Assembly (NCBI GenBank): GCA_002342805.1
Contig: DDQW01000036.1
Span: 1 to 64,000 of the forward strand
DNA length: 64,000 nucleotides
DNA from: Clostridiales bacterium UBA2432
GTDB lineage: Bacteria > Bacillota > Clostridia > Lachnospirales > Vallitaleaceae
Direction: 5' to 3'
Below, in pieces: positions 35,993-45,371 of the stretch (position 1 is the stretch's first letter; each line of letters opens with the position of its first letter). The notes under the pieces were generated by a model. The model was not told the origin of the DNA. It made no database searches and was given only the letters and a program-made list of their open reading frames with translations. Both the position numbers and the translations under genes were made by a program.

Positions 35993-36236
35993 TTAGAAGT
36001 AATAAAATATGTACTATCATAAAAATAACAATTGTGTTTAATAATGAAAAAGCTCATTATGATGTTGGCGCATCACTTTGAGCTGATAGGCATCGCCCAT
36101 TCTTTAGAAATTTAGTATAGCATATTTATCGCTATAATTCAAATGTTTGGTGTCAATCTCATTAATTTGGATGGAGGTTGAAAAACACAAATTTGATAGC
36201 ATGTTTAAACCAACTTTGAAGAAAGCGAGGAACTAT

Positions 36237-37154
36237 ATGATAATTTCACAGAAAAGAATTAATGGAGTATCAAAATTTAAAAATATCAATAAGGGGCAAA
36301 AGGTAAGAGTTATTTTACGTAAACCAGAGGACAAGATTCTCGAAAGCATAGGTTTTGGAAAAGAAAAATCATTTGGCGATACAATTCTTCCGAATGTAAT
36401 AGGACCAGCATCAAGATTAAATGCTGAAGGTAAGTTTATTACTCATAAAGACAAAGAAAAAGAAGATTATACTGTTATGCGTGAATGGACATATCAACAA
36501 TTTTGCGGGCGAGGAGAAACTAGAGAAGTTACTGACTCTGTATGTGACACTCGTAAAAGGTATCAAAGAACATTGATACCACCAAAGGCAGTAGAATTAA
36601 CAATTGAGGAATTTGAGGGGGATATGGTTTTAGTTGCACCAGAATTAACATTTGGTTCAGATAATGAAGCAATCATAATCACAGTAAATGTTATCCTAGA
36701 GTATTTCGGCTTTTGTGAAGTTTTAATTGATGGAATGAAATCAGCAATTAAAGGTGAAATAAAAAGATTAAACTGGGATATTTTACCTAAAGGTGATTAT
36801 CCTTGGGATGTGCAAAAACAAAGAATTGAACCTTTTTTAAAAAAAGCGAAAGGAAATAATCGAAAAGTTATTGATAAAAGACAAGAGACCATTAATAGTT
36901 ATCAACCGGATTTCACTGCAATTGGCAGTGGAGGCTTTTCGGGATATTTAATTCATGGGTTTACCAATAAATCTTTATATGTTCTTGAAAGTGTTCAAGT
37001 CAATAATGCTACCTATATATTATCAAAAGATTGGAAAGAAATATCTAAGCTAACAAAAGCAGAGATAATTAGAGATAGCTTGCATGAGCATCGTGTGATT
37101 CATAATAAAGATTGGTATATGGCAATGAGTAAATACCTGAAAAGAGAAAGTTAG
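36237..37154 (+). CDS. Unrecognised protein heading the type I RM island
   Basis: 305 residues, soluble, no signal peptide or membrane helix. I do not recognise the family. The C-terminal ~75 residues (QVNNATYILSKDWKEISKLT, then a charged helix and HRVIHNKDWYMAM) look like a compact alpha/beta domain with conserved-looking Trp and His. A region near the middle (TFGSDNEAIIITVNVILEYF) is hydrophobic and likely buried. The start at 36237 follows GCGAGGA; the frame is open to 36147 but with no better site. It reads into the half-HsdS, DinD and HsdMSR genes in the same direction, so it is probably an accessory defence or regulatory gene; this is context only. Confidence 0.7.
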   Translation: MIISQKRINGVSKFKNINKGQKVRVILRKPEDKILESIGFGKEKSFGDTILPNVIGPASRLNAEGKFITHKDKEKEDYTVMREWTYQQFCGRGETREVTDSVCDTRKRYQRTLIPPKAVELTIEEFEGDMVLVAPELTFGSDNEAIIITVNVILEYFGFCEVLIDGMKSAIKGEIKRLNWDILPKGDYPWDVQKQRIEPFLKKAKGNNRKVIDKRQETINSYQPDFTAIGSGGFSGYLIHGFTNKSLYVLESVQVNNATYILSKDWKEISKLTKAEIIRDSLHEHRVIHNKDWYMAMSKYLKRES

Positions 37155-37168
37155 GAGAAAACTATGAA

Positions 37169-37207
37169 TATTTGTCATGTGGAGATCAATTCTCTACATG
37201 ACAAATA
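37169..37207 (+). other. 16-pair hairpin between the unknown gene and the half-HsdS gene
   Basis: Arms 37169-37184 and 37192-37207 pair over 16 positions (one G-U) around a seven-base loop. There is no T-run, so it is not a standard terminator. It lies inside a 40-codon frame (37164-37286) with a good ribosome binding site and ends 17 bases before the next start codon. It could tune translation or mRNA stability inside the operon. Confidence 0.6.
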
Positions 37208-37224
37208 CTATAAATGGAGGCGAT

Positions 37225-37809
37225 ATGATGAAGAGATTAAACGAATTATTCACAATAAGCTCTGGAGTTGTTTTCAAAAGACTTGAAGCTCCACCAGGTA
37301 CATCAGGGCATGAGTATAAAATAATTACATTAAAAAGTATTAATGATCTAGGATATTTGGAGATTGAATACTTTGATGAGTTTAAAAGTAAAAAGGAAAT
37401 AATAGGAAAACATATTGCTCAAATAGGAGATATAATTGTTCGATTAAGCTATCCATATACAGCAGTAAATATAGATAAAGAAGCACAAGGAGCCATTATA
37501 CCATCATTATTTGCAATATTGCGTCCAAAGGGGAAAAAGGTAATATCGGAATATGCTTCAATATTTTTGAACAGTGATTATATGAAAAAACAATATAATA
37601 GAGATGCTAGTGGATCTGCGCTTCAAATGATAAAAATGTCTGCATTGAAAAACTATGAAGTGATTACACCTACTTTAGAAAGACAAAAGTCGATTATTGA
37701 AATTAGTAAATTATCAATAAAAGAATTGCATTTGATAGAAGCATTATTAGAACAAAAGAAATTATACCATAAAGGTATTTTTCAAGAATTAATCAAATTG
37801 GAGGGATAA
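37225..37809 (+). CDS. Half-size type I restriction specificity (HsdS-like) protein
   Basis: About 194 residues, roughly half of a normal HsdS. One target-recognition-like domain (about residues 1-150) is followed by a single helical conserved region (TPTLERQKSIIEISKLS onward, ending in LYHKGIFQELI) that resembles the spacer helix of HsdS. ATGATG at 37225/37228 follows GGAGG. A full HsdS is encoded at 40191-41408. Half-subunits of this kind can dimerise or swap with full HsdS and change specificity; it could also be a remnant or a regulator. The frame is intact with its own start signals, so it is probably expressed. Confidence 0.8.
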   Translation: MMKRLNELFTISSGVVFKRLEAPPGTSGHEYKIITLKSINDLGYLEIEYFDEFKSKKEIIGKHIAQIGDIIVRLSYPYTAVNIDKEAQGAIIPSLFAILRPKGKKVISEYASIFLNSDYMKKQYNRDASGSALQMIKMSALKNYEVITPTLERQKSIIEISKLSIKELHLIEALLEQKKLYHKGIFQELIKLEG

Positions 37810-37810
37810 C

Positions 37811-38650
37811 TTGAGTGATTTAAAAGAATATCAAGAGAAAATTTTTGAAGAAATTAAACATATCAATGAATACGAAGAAGAATTCTGGTATGCGAGAGAG
37901 TTACAGAAAGTCTTAAAATATAAAGAATGGCGAAATTTCAAACTTGTTATCGGTAAAGCAATTCAAGCATGTGAAAATAGCCAAAATAGGGCACTTGATC
38001 ATTTTGTTGACGTCAACAAAACGATACCTATGCCAAAAGATGCAACAAAAGAAATTGAAGATATCATGCTATCAAGATATGCTTGCTATCTCATTGTACA
38101 AAATGGCGATTCTAGAAAGCAAGTCATTGCACTTGGACAGACATATTTTGCAGTTAAGACGAGACAGCAAGAATTGATTGATGATTATGATCAGTTGTCG
38201 GAAGATCAGAAACGCTTCGCCATTCGTAATGAAATGATTAATCATAACAAATCATTAGCAGAAGCTGCGGATGTGGCTGGTGTAAAAACGCCAATTGATT
38301 ATGCTATATTTCAAAATCATGGCTATATGGGATTATATGGTGGGTTAAAAGCAAAAGACATACATAATAAGAAAGGTCTTAAGAAAAGTCAAAAAATCTT
38401 GGACCATATGGGTAGTACTGAATTAGCAGCGAATCTCTTTAGAGCAACACAAACAGACGAAAAATTAAGAAGAGATCAGGTCAAGGGCAAGAATGAAGCC
38501 AATAAAACCCATTATGAAGTAGGAAGAACCGTCAGAAAAACCATTGAAGAACTAGGCGGTACAATGCCGGAAGAATTGCCAACACCAGAGAAGAGTATAA
38601 AAGCTATAGAAAAAGAATTGAATGATAAAAAGAAATTGGAGGATGAATAA
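37811..38650 (+). CDS. dinD: DinD-like DNA damage-inducible protein
   Basis: 279 residues, similar throughout to E. coli DinD: N-terminal FWYARELQKVLKYKEWRNF (BRO-N/antirepressor-like), AIQACENSQNRALDHF, the marked motif LSRYACYLIVQNGDSRKQV (about 97-115) and QTYFAVKTRQQELID. E. coli DinD is SOS-induced and inhibits RecA filament activity. Start is TTG at 37811 after GGAGGG, one base after the preceding stop. Its stop overlaps the HsdM ATG by one base, so it is tightly built into the restriction operon and may link it to DNA damage or foreign DNA entry. Confidence 0.88.
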   Translation: MSDLKEYQEKIFEEIKHINEYEEEFWYARELQKVLKYKEWRNFKLVIGKAIQACENSQNRALDHFVDVNKTIPMPKDATKEIEDIMLSRYACYLIVQNGDSRKQVIALGQTYFAVKTRQQELIDDYDQLSEDQKRFAIRNEMINHNKSLAEAADVAGVKTPIDYAIFQNHGYMGLYGGLKAKDIHNKKGLKKSQKILDHMGSTELAANLFRATQTDEKLRRDQVKGKNEANKTHYEVGRTVRKTIEELGGTMPEELPTPEKSIKAIEKELNDKKKLEDE

Positions 38651-40179
38651 TGGTGATTAAAAAATTATCTCAAGATCAAGTTAATGGTACATTATGGAGA
38701 GCATGTGACACCTTCAGAGGAAAGATTGATCCAGCAATTTACAAAGATTATGTTCTAGTAATGCTGTTCATAAAATATGTTAGTGATATATACAAAGAGC
38801 ACAAAGAACAAATGATGGAACGTTATGATGGTGACGCAGAAATGGTTGAAAGACAAATGCGCTATGAGCGATTTGTCTTAGATGAAAGATCTACTTTTGA
38901 CTATATCTATGATAAGCGAAACCAAGCCAATGTAGGTGAAATAATTAATATGGCTCTAGAGCAAGTTGAAGAAGAGAATAAGACCAAGCTTAGAGGTGTA
39001 TTTAAGAATATTGATTTTAATTCAGAAGCTATTCTAGGTAGTACAAAAGAACGTAATACTATGTTGAAAAATTTTTTGGAAGACTTCAAAGATCTCGACC
39101 TTAGACCATCAAGACTTATTGGTGAAGATATTATTGGTAATGCTTATGAATATATGATAGGTAACTTTGCATCCGATGCAGGGAAAAAAGGCGGTGAATT
39201 CTTTACGCCTTCAGAAGTGTCAGAACTTTTATCAAGACTTGTGAAGCCGGAAGAGAATGATCGTATCTATGATCCGACTTGTGGTTCGGGTTCCTTGTTG
39301 ATAAAAGCCTTTAATAAAGTGCCAAATGGTAAAGCGCAAATATATGGACAAGAAAGAAATGGCCAGACCCACTCTCTTTGTAGAATGAATATGTTCTTAC
39401 ATAAAATTGATGATGCAAAGATTGAATGGGGTGATACCTTAGCCAATCCAAAGCATTTAGAAAATGACAAATTGATGAAGTTCCAAGTAGTGGTTGCTAA
39501 TCCGCCATTTTCATTGGACAAATGGGCGTCAGGGTTTGCAGGTGAAGGTAATGATAAAGCTTTCAAAATGGAAGAAAACTTAGATCCATATAAAAGGTTT
39601 GCATGGGGGATACCACCTAAATCAAAAGGAGACTTTGCCTTTGTATTACATATGTTACATTCTTTGTCAGAAGGTGGACGTATGGGGGTTGTGTTGCCAC
39701 ACGGCGTACTTTTTAGAGGTGCAGCAGAAGGAAAGATTAGACAACAGATTATTGATATGAATCTTTTGGATGCCGTTATTGGATTACCGGCTAACTTATT
39801 CTTTGGAACTGGTATACCAGCATGTATTCTTGTGTTTAAACAGAATAGAGATAAAAAAGATGTTTTATTTATAGATGCATCTGGTGATAATTGTTATGAA
39901 AAAGGTAAGAATCAAAATAAACTACGTGAAGAAGATATTCAACGAATTGTAGAGGCATATGATAGGTATAAAACTGAAGATAAATTCACTTATGTAGCTT
40001 CATTTGATGAAGTTAAGGAAAATGATTATAACCTTAATATACCAAGATATGTTGATACCTTTGAAGAAGAAGAGCTGGTAGATATGGAAGAAGTAGCGGA
40101 GAATATTGCTAGCATCAAAGAAGAACTTGCTGAAGTTGAAGTTCAGATGGCTAAGTATTTAAAAGAACTTGGATTATAG
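38650..40179 (+). CDS. hsdM: Type I restriction-modification system methyltransferase subunit
   Basis: 509-residue N6-adenine DNA methyltransferase. The N-terminal helical HsdM_N domain (about residues 8-145) precedes the catalytic domain with SAM-binding DPTCGSGSLL (about 210) and catalytic NPPFSLDKW (about 282), both intact. The C-terminal coiled tail contacts HsdS. The ATG overlaps the DinD stop. Together with HsdS it protects host DNA and with HsdR forms the restriction complex. Confidence 0.96.
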   Translation: MVIKKLSQDQVNGTLWRACDTFRGKIDPAIYKDYVLVMLFIKYVSDIYKEHKEQMMERYDGDAEMVERQMRYERFVLDERSTFDYIYDKRNQANVGEIINMALEQVEEENKTKLRGVFKNIDFNSEAILGSTKERNTMLKNFLEDFKDLDLRPSRLIGEDIIGNAYEYMIGNFASDAGKKGGEFFTPSEVSELLSRLVKPEENDRIYDPTCGSGSLLIKAFNKVPNGKAQIYGQERNGQTHSLCRMNMFLHKIDDAKIEWGDTLANPKHLENDKLMKFQVVVANPPFSLDKWASGFAGEGNDKAFKMEENLDPYKRFAWGIPPKSKGDFAFVLHMLHSLSEGGRMGVVLPHGVLFRGAAEGKIRQQIIDMNLLDAVIGLPANLFFGTGIPACILVFKQNRDKKDVLFIDASGDNCYEKGKNQNKLREEDIQRIVEAYDRYKTEDKFTYVASFDEVKENDYNLNIPRYVDTFEEEELVDMEEVAENIASIKEELAEVEVQMAKYLKELGL

Positions 40180-40190
40180 GGGGTAATTAC

Positions 40191-41408
40191 GTGAATGATG
40201 AATTGAGTACAAAAGTTCAAGATTATTTAAATGGTAGTATTCCAAAGAGTTATAAAAAAAGTAAAGCGGGTGTCTATCCGGAAAAATGGAAAGTTTTAGA
40301 GCTGGGTAAAGTTCTCATGCGAGTGAGAAAACCTGTTAAAGTTAAAATGGATGAAGTATATAAGCAAATAGGGATAAGATCACATGGGAGAGGTATATTT
40401 TATAAAGAAGCTGTAAGTGGGGAAAAATTAGGTAATAAGTCGGTTTTTTGGATAGAGCCAGATTGTTTTATTGTGAATATAGTTTTTGCATGGGAAATGG
40501 CAATAGGAAAAACAACGAAATGTGAAGATGGAATGATAGCATCACATAGATTCCCGATGTACAAACCAAAAAACAATGAAATTGATATTGATTATTTAAC
40601 ATATTATTTTAAATCTAATAGAGGAAAGTACCTATTAGAGCTTGCATCCCCTGGTGGAGCTGGTAGAAACAAAACTTTGGGACAAACAGAATTTATGAAG
40701 TTGAAGGTTCCGTTACCATCATTAGAAGAACAACGTAAAATTTCTTCCATTCTTTCAACTTGGGATAAGGCGATTGAATACAAGGAGAGATATTTTGAAG
40801 AAAAGATAAAGCAAAAGACAGGAATTATGCAAAGACTATTAGCTGGAAAATTTAGATTACAAGATTTTGATGAGAAATGGAAATTATGTCAAATAAAAGA
40901 TTTATTAGACTATGAACAACCAACTCAATATATTGTGGAAAATTTAGTGGAGTTTGATAAAGAAAAAATACCGGTTTTGACAGCAAATAAATCGTTTGTT
41001 CTTGGATCCACTAATGATGAAGAAGGAATCTTTGATAAATTGCCAGTCATTATTTTTGATGATTTTACAACGGCGATTAAATTTGTCGATTTTAGATTCA
41101 AAGTAAAGTCATCAGCTATAAAAATACTTTCAACAAAAAAGGAGAAAGTAAATTTAAAATATATTTTTGAGGTACTTCAGATACTGCATCTGCCTAAAGG
41201 TAATCATAAGAGATATTATATTTCAGAAGTACAGAACATGAATGTTGAATTACCTTCAGCTGAAGAACAAATCGCTATTGTTAATATCTCTCAAACTATT
41301 GACAAAGAGATCAAATTACTTGAAAAAGAACTATTTGAGTTAAGACAGCAAAAAAAGGGCTTAATGCAGCTCCTATTAACCGGTATTGTAAGAGTAAATA
41401 CAGACTAA
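40191..41408 (+). CDS. hsdS: Type I restriction-modification specificity subunit
   Basis: 405 residues with the expected two halves. TRD1 (about 30-175) is followed by the helical repeat PLPSLEEQRKISSILSTWDK ... IMQRLLAGKFRL. TRD2 (about 225-345) is followed by the second repeat LPSAEEQIAIVNISQTIDKE ... LMQLLLTGIVRV. Start is GTG at 40191 with GGGGG seven bases upstream. The two TRDs read a bipartite site that cannot be predicted by eye. The half-size HsdS upstream shares the helical-repeat type. Confidence 0.93.
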   Translation: MNDELSTKVQDYLNGSIPKSYKKSKAGVYPEKWKVLELGKVLMRVRKPVKVKMDEVYKQIGIRSHGRGIFYKEAVSGEKLGNKSVFWIEPDCFIVNIVFAWEMAIGKTTKCEDGMIASHRFPMYKPKNNEIDIDYLTYYFKSNRGKYLLELASPGGAGRNKTLGQTEFMKLKVPLPSLEEQRKISSILSTWDKAIEYKERYFEEKIKQKTGIMQRLLAGKFRLQDFDEKWKLCQIKDLLDYEQPTQYIVENLVEFDKEKIPVLTANKSFVLGSTNDEEGIFDKLPVIIFDDFTTAIKFVDFRFKVKSSAIKILSTKKEKVNLKYIFEVLQILHLPKGNHKRYYISEVQNMNVELPSAEEQIAIVNISQTIDKEIKLLEKELFELRQQKKGLMQLLLTGIVRVNTD

Positions 41409-41434
41409 ATTTGATATAGAAAAGAGGGGAGACT

Positions 41435-44400
41435 ATGAGTACTGCATACGATGAAATAAATATTTCGCAGATACCAGCATTAGAGGTTCTTGAAAGAATT
41501 GGCTACATAATTATTCCGCCGGAACAAGCTGAAAAAATGCGTGGTAATCTATACAATGTCATTCTTAAAGAAGTGCTTTACGAGCGGTTAAATGAAATTA
41601 ATGGCTTTGAGTACAGAGGGCAATTATATAAATTTTCAGAGAAGAACATTCAACAAGCACTTTTAGATATTGATGAAGCATTAACAGATGGTTTGATTAA
41701 GACCAATGAAAAAATTTTTGATTCCTTGGTCTATGGAAGAAGTTACCCGGAAAATCTTTCGGAAATGGACGGCACCAAGTCCTTTAATCTGAACTATATT
41801 GATTGGGAACATCCTGAAAATAATGTATATCATGTGGTAGAAGAGTTTTCCGTTGAACGTGAAGGTGGTCAAGGGATGATCCGTCCGGATATTGTTACTT
41901 TTATTAATGGTATTCCTTTTGGCGTCATCGAATGTAAGAAAGCGAGTATCTCCATTGCACAAGGGATCAGTCAGATGCTTAGAAACCAAGGCAAAGAATA
42001 CAGTCCACAGCTTTTTAAGTTCGTTCAGGTGGTTATGTCCACCAATAAAAATGAGACACAGTATGCTACGACTGGAACACCTAAGAAGTTCTGGTCCGTG
42101 TGGAAAGAAGACCTTGAATCAGATGAATACAAGTGGTTTAAAGATACACTAGAAAAAACTGTTGTTGCTAGGATCCCAACCATACAAGATCAGAATATTA
42201 TTTCAATATTTCATCCAAAGCGTATTATAGACATTATTCGTTTTTTCTCTATATATGATAAGAATGTGAAAAAGATTGCACGCTACCAACAGTATTTTGC
42301 CATTAAAGAGATTATTAAAACTATTGAGGAGCTTGATAAGAATTTTAACCGTCAATCAGGTGTCATTTGGCATACACAAGGTTCAGGAAAATCCCTAACG
42401 ATGGTCATGCTTGCAAGAGTTATTTTATCAGAGTTAGCAGATTCACATCCTCAAGTCTTAGTCATTACGGATAGGGTAGAGTTGGATAGTCAGATTCACC
42501 AGACGTTTAATCATTCCAGGTTACGAGCAGAGAAGGCAACTAGTGGGAGAAATCTTGTGGAATTAATTAATAGCAATGGAGCGGATATTATAACGTCATT
42601 GGTCCATAAGTTTGATACAGCATCAAAACATCAAGAACCGATAAAATCAAGAAATATTTTTGTGTTGATCGATGAGTCTCATAGAACACAGTATGGTGAA
42701 CTTCATATTAAGATGAAAAAAGTATTTCCTAATGCCTGTTATTTGGGATTTACCGGGACGCCGCTGATGAAAAAAGATAAAAGCACCATGAATAAATTTG
42801 GTAGTCGTTTGATTCATAAGTATACCATTAAAGATGGTGTTGAAGATGGTGCCATTGTTCCTTTACTTTATGAAGGTAGACTAGTAGAACAGACTGTCAA
42901 TCGAAATGCTATAGACAGACGTATTGAAATGATTACAAGAAATCTTGATGAGAAGCAAGCGGAAGAATTAAAAAACAAATGGTCTAGATTTGAAATGATT
43001 GCTTCATCTGAACAAAGAATTCGTTTGATTGCAGATGATATCTACACCCATTACACCAAGTTCTATAAAAACTCATACGCGAAAGCCATGTTAGCAACTG
43101 CTTCCAAGTTTGATGCCATAAGATATAAAGACGCATTTGATGAATACGGAGATCTAAAGACAGCCATAGTTGTTTCGCCACCGGATCAACGTGAAGGTTA
43201 TGACGAAGTAGACGAGGAACCGAAAGATCGTGTACTTAAGTCTTGGAATAAAATGATGGAAGCTTATAGTGATCCTGCAAAGTATGAAGAACACATCAAG
43301 AGTGAATTTATTGATGGTGATGACCTTGAAATGATCATTGTAGTAGATAAGTTATTAACTGGATTTGATGCACCAAGAGCTTCTGTTCTTTATGTAGACA
43401 AGCCGATGAAAGAACATACATTATTACAAGCCATTGCAAGAGTTAATCGACTTTATGAAGGTAAAGACTTTGGTCTCATTATTGATTACAGAGGACTTAT
43501 TGAAGAACTGGATTCAGCGATGAGAATGTACTCTGGAGCTGGTCTTGAAAACTTTGATGGTAAGGATCTTGAAGGTGCTTTAGTTGATGTTATTAGCATT
43601 GTTGGAAAGCTAAGAGAAGCCTATTCTAATGTCGTAGCTATATTTAAGAGCGTTAAGAATAAAGAGGACAAAGAAGAATTTGAGGTCTTGCTAGCGGAAG
43701 AAGCCCTTCGTAATGATTTTTATTATGAGCTAAGCCAATTTGGTAAATACTTTGGGGTTGCACTAGAATCAGAACATGTTTACAATGCTCTTGGCGAAGA
43801 AGATATTAAGTTATATAAACGTGAGCTAAAATTCTATCAAGAGCTAAGAGCATCAGTAAAACTTAGGTATTCAGACACTATAGATCATAAAGAATATGAA
43901 GCTAAGATGAGAAATCTGATGGACATATATATTGCAGCTGAAGACATAATTCAGATTACAGCACCAGTGGATATTCTTAATGAGAAAGAATTTGAAGATG
44001 AGTTAATGCGTTTAGGATCTCCGAGATCTAAGGCAGATGCCATTCGAACAAGAATGACTAAGCGTATTAGTGAGAAATGGGATGAGAATCCAGCCTACTA
44101 TAAAAAGTTCTCAGAGCGTATTGAAAAGATCATTGCAGAATACAAGAATAAGAGGATTTCAGAAGCTGAATACTTAGATAAGATGAGAGAGGTAATGAAT
44201 AACTTTAGAAAAGGTTATTCCGGAACAAATTACCCTGATAAAATTAAGAATAAACCACATGCCCAAGCTTTTTATGGTGTTATCAAAGAAGTGTTAGAAG
44301 ATACATCTTATCAAGAAGCTGCGTATACCGATAGAGCAGCAGAGGAAACTGCAATATATGGTTATGAGAATATCCTAGCAACGGTTGCGTCAGATATTGC

Positions 44401-44584
44401 TCTTGTAATTGAAAAGCACAGAAAAGTTGATTGGTATGATAATTCAGATGTTCACAAGTTAATAACTAAGGAGATTGATGATTTACTTTATGAAGTGAAG
44501 AAAAAATATTTTCCAAGTATGACTTTCAAACAAATTGATGCCATGATTGAGAATATTAAAACCGTAGCTCTTAGAAGATATTAG
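41435..44584 (+). CDS. hsdR: Type I restriction enzyme R subunit
   Basis: 1049-residue motor and nuclease. The N-terminal PD-(D/E)xK nuclease shows RPDIVTFINGIPFGVIECKK (about residue 150). The helicase domains carry Walker A WHTQGSGKSL (about 310), DESHRTQYGE (motif II), GFTGTPL (motif III), a LLTGFDAPR region and AIARVNRLYEG (motif VI). The C-terminal ~280 residues are the HsdM/S docking region. All key residues are present, so the enzyme should be active. GAGGGGAG precedes the ATG. Confidence 0.96.
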   Translation: MSTAYDEINISQIPALEVLERIGYIIIPPEQAEKMRGNLYNVILKEVLYERLNEINGFEYRGQLYKFSEKNIQQALLDIDEALTDGLIKTNEKIFDSLVYGRSYPENLSEMDGTKSFNLNYIDWEHPENNVYHVVEEFSVEREGGQGMIRPDIVTFINGIPFGVIECKKASISIAQGISQMLRNQGKEYSPQLFKFVQVVMSTNKNETQYATTGTPKKFWSVWKEDLESDEYKWFKDTLEKTVVARIPTIQDQNIISIFHPKRIIDIIRFFSIYDKNVKKIARYQQYFAIKEIIKTIEELDKNFNRQSGVIWHTQGSGKSLTMVMLARVILSELADSHPQVLVITDRVELDSQIHQTFNHSRLRAEKATSGRNLVELINSNGADIITSLVHKFDTASKHQEPIKSRNIFVLIDESHRTQYGELHIKMKKVFPNACYLGFTGTPLMKKDKSTMNKFGSRLIHKYTIKDGVEDGAIVPLLYEGRLVEQTVNRNAIDRRIEMITRNLDEKQAEELKNKWSRFEMIASSEQRIRLIADDIYTHYTKFYKNSYAKAMLATASKFDAIRYKDAFDEYGDLKTAIVVSPPDQREGYDEVDEEPKDRVLKSWNKMMEAYSDPAKYEEHIKSEFIDGDDLEMIIVVDKLLTGFDAPRASVLYVDKPMKEHTLLQAIARVNRLYEGKDFGLIIDYRGLIEELDSAMRMYSGAGLENFDGKDLEGALVDVISIVGKLREAYSNVVAIFKSVKNKEDKEEFEVLLAEEALRNDFYYELSQFGKYFGVALESEHVYNALGEEDIKLYKRELKFYQELRASVKLRYSDTIDHKEYEAKMRNLMDIYIAAEDIIQITAPVDILNEKEFEDELMRLGSPRSKADAIRTRMTKRISEKWDENPAYYKKFSERIEKIIAEYKNKRISEAEYLDKMREVMNNFRKGYSGTNYPDKIKNKPHAQAFYGVIKEVLEDTSYQEAAYTDRAAEETAIYGYENILATVASDIALVIEKHRKVDWYDNSDVHKLITKEIDDLLYEVKKKYFPSMTFKQIDAMIENIKTVALRRY

Positions 44585-44593
44585 GTGATTAAT

Positions 44594-45319
44594 ATGGAAA
44601 AACATAGTATTATTTATGGTAGCAAAATCATTGAATTTGAATTAGAAAGAAAAAAGGTTAAGAACATTAACCTAAATGTAAGGCCGAATATGAGTATCAT
44701 CGTATCAGCAAGTGAACAGGTGCCACTTGATTACATTTTAGATTTTGTTAAATCAAAAGCACCCTGGATTCTTAAAAACGTTGGATATTTTAAAGATGTA
44801 CAACCTGAACATACTGAAAAGAAAGTATATCTTAGTGGTGAGACATTTAAATATCTAGGTAAACAATATCGACTAAAGGTTTCAGAAACTGATGAAAAAG
44901 AAGGTGTCAAATACTTTCGTGGATATATTTATCTATCCGTTAATAACAAAGAAGCCTATAACAAAAAGGAAAAGTTGATACAAGAGTGGTATCGAATAAA
45001 GGCCACTGAGAAATTTCAAGAAAGTATAGAGCGAATGTTTCCATTCGTTGAAAAGTACGGCATTGTTAAACCGAAGGTACTAGTTAGAACCATGAAAGCA
45101 AGGTGGGGATCATGCGCCCCTGAAAAGGAATATATCATGCTCAATAGCGAGTTGATAAAGGCGCCTAAACTATGCATTGATTATGTCGTATTACATGAGC
45201 TGGTTCACTTTAGATATAGAAATCATGACAGTGATTTTTATGACTTTATGACAGCCTTGATGCCGGATTGGAAGCAAAGAAAAGAAATACTTGATGAAGA
45301 AGTTGTAAGGGAGTTGTAG
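44594..45319 (+). CDS. YgjP/DUF45-type zinc metallopeptidase
   Basis: About 241 residues of the WLM/YgjP-like family. The zinc motif HELVHFRYRNHDSDFY (about residue 200) has the HExxH-like HELVH plus the downstream His and Asp. MKARWGSCAPEKEYIMLNS before it is the usual family companion. ATG at 44594 is preferred over GTG at 44585 because AGGTGA lies five bases upstream. Such proteins are often found at the end of type I RM operons with no proven role; proteolytic control of HsdR is a known theme for type I enzymes (ClpXP in E. coli), so a similar task is possible but unproven. Confidence 0.9.
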   Translation: MEKHSIIYGSKIIEFELERKKVKNINLNVRPNMSIIVSASEQVPLDYILDFVKSKAPWILKNVGYFKDVQPEHTEKKVYLSGETFKYLGKQYRLKVSETDEKEGVKYFRGYIYLSVNNKEAYNKKEKLIQEWYRIKATEKFQESIERMFPFVEKYGIVKPKVLVRTMKARWGSCAPEKEYIMLNSELIKAPKLCIDYVVLHELVHFRYRNHDSDFYDFMTALMPDWKQRKEILDEEVVREL

Positions 45320-45371
45320 ACATTTACAATTTTCCGGCACTGATTATAACTGGGTTGTAAAAGGAGAAAAA

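Noticed and set aside
36001..36236. A possible attachment site or insertion sequence remnant at the left edge of the restriction island.
   Set aside because: No integrase, transposase, tRNA end or direct repeat was seen; only a promoter and a small hairpin.
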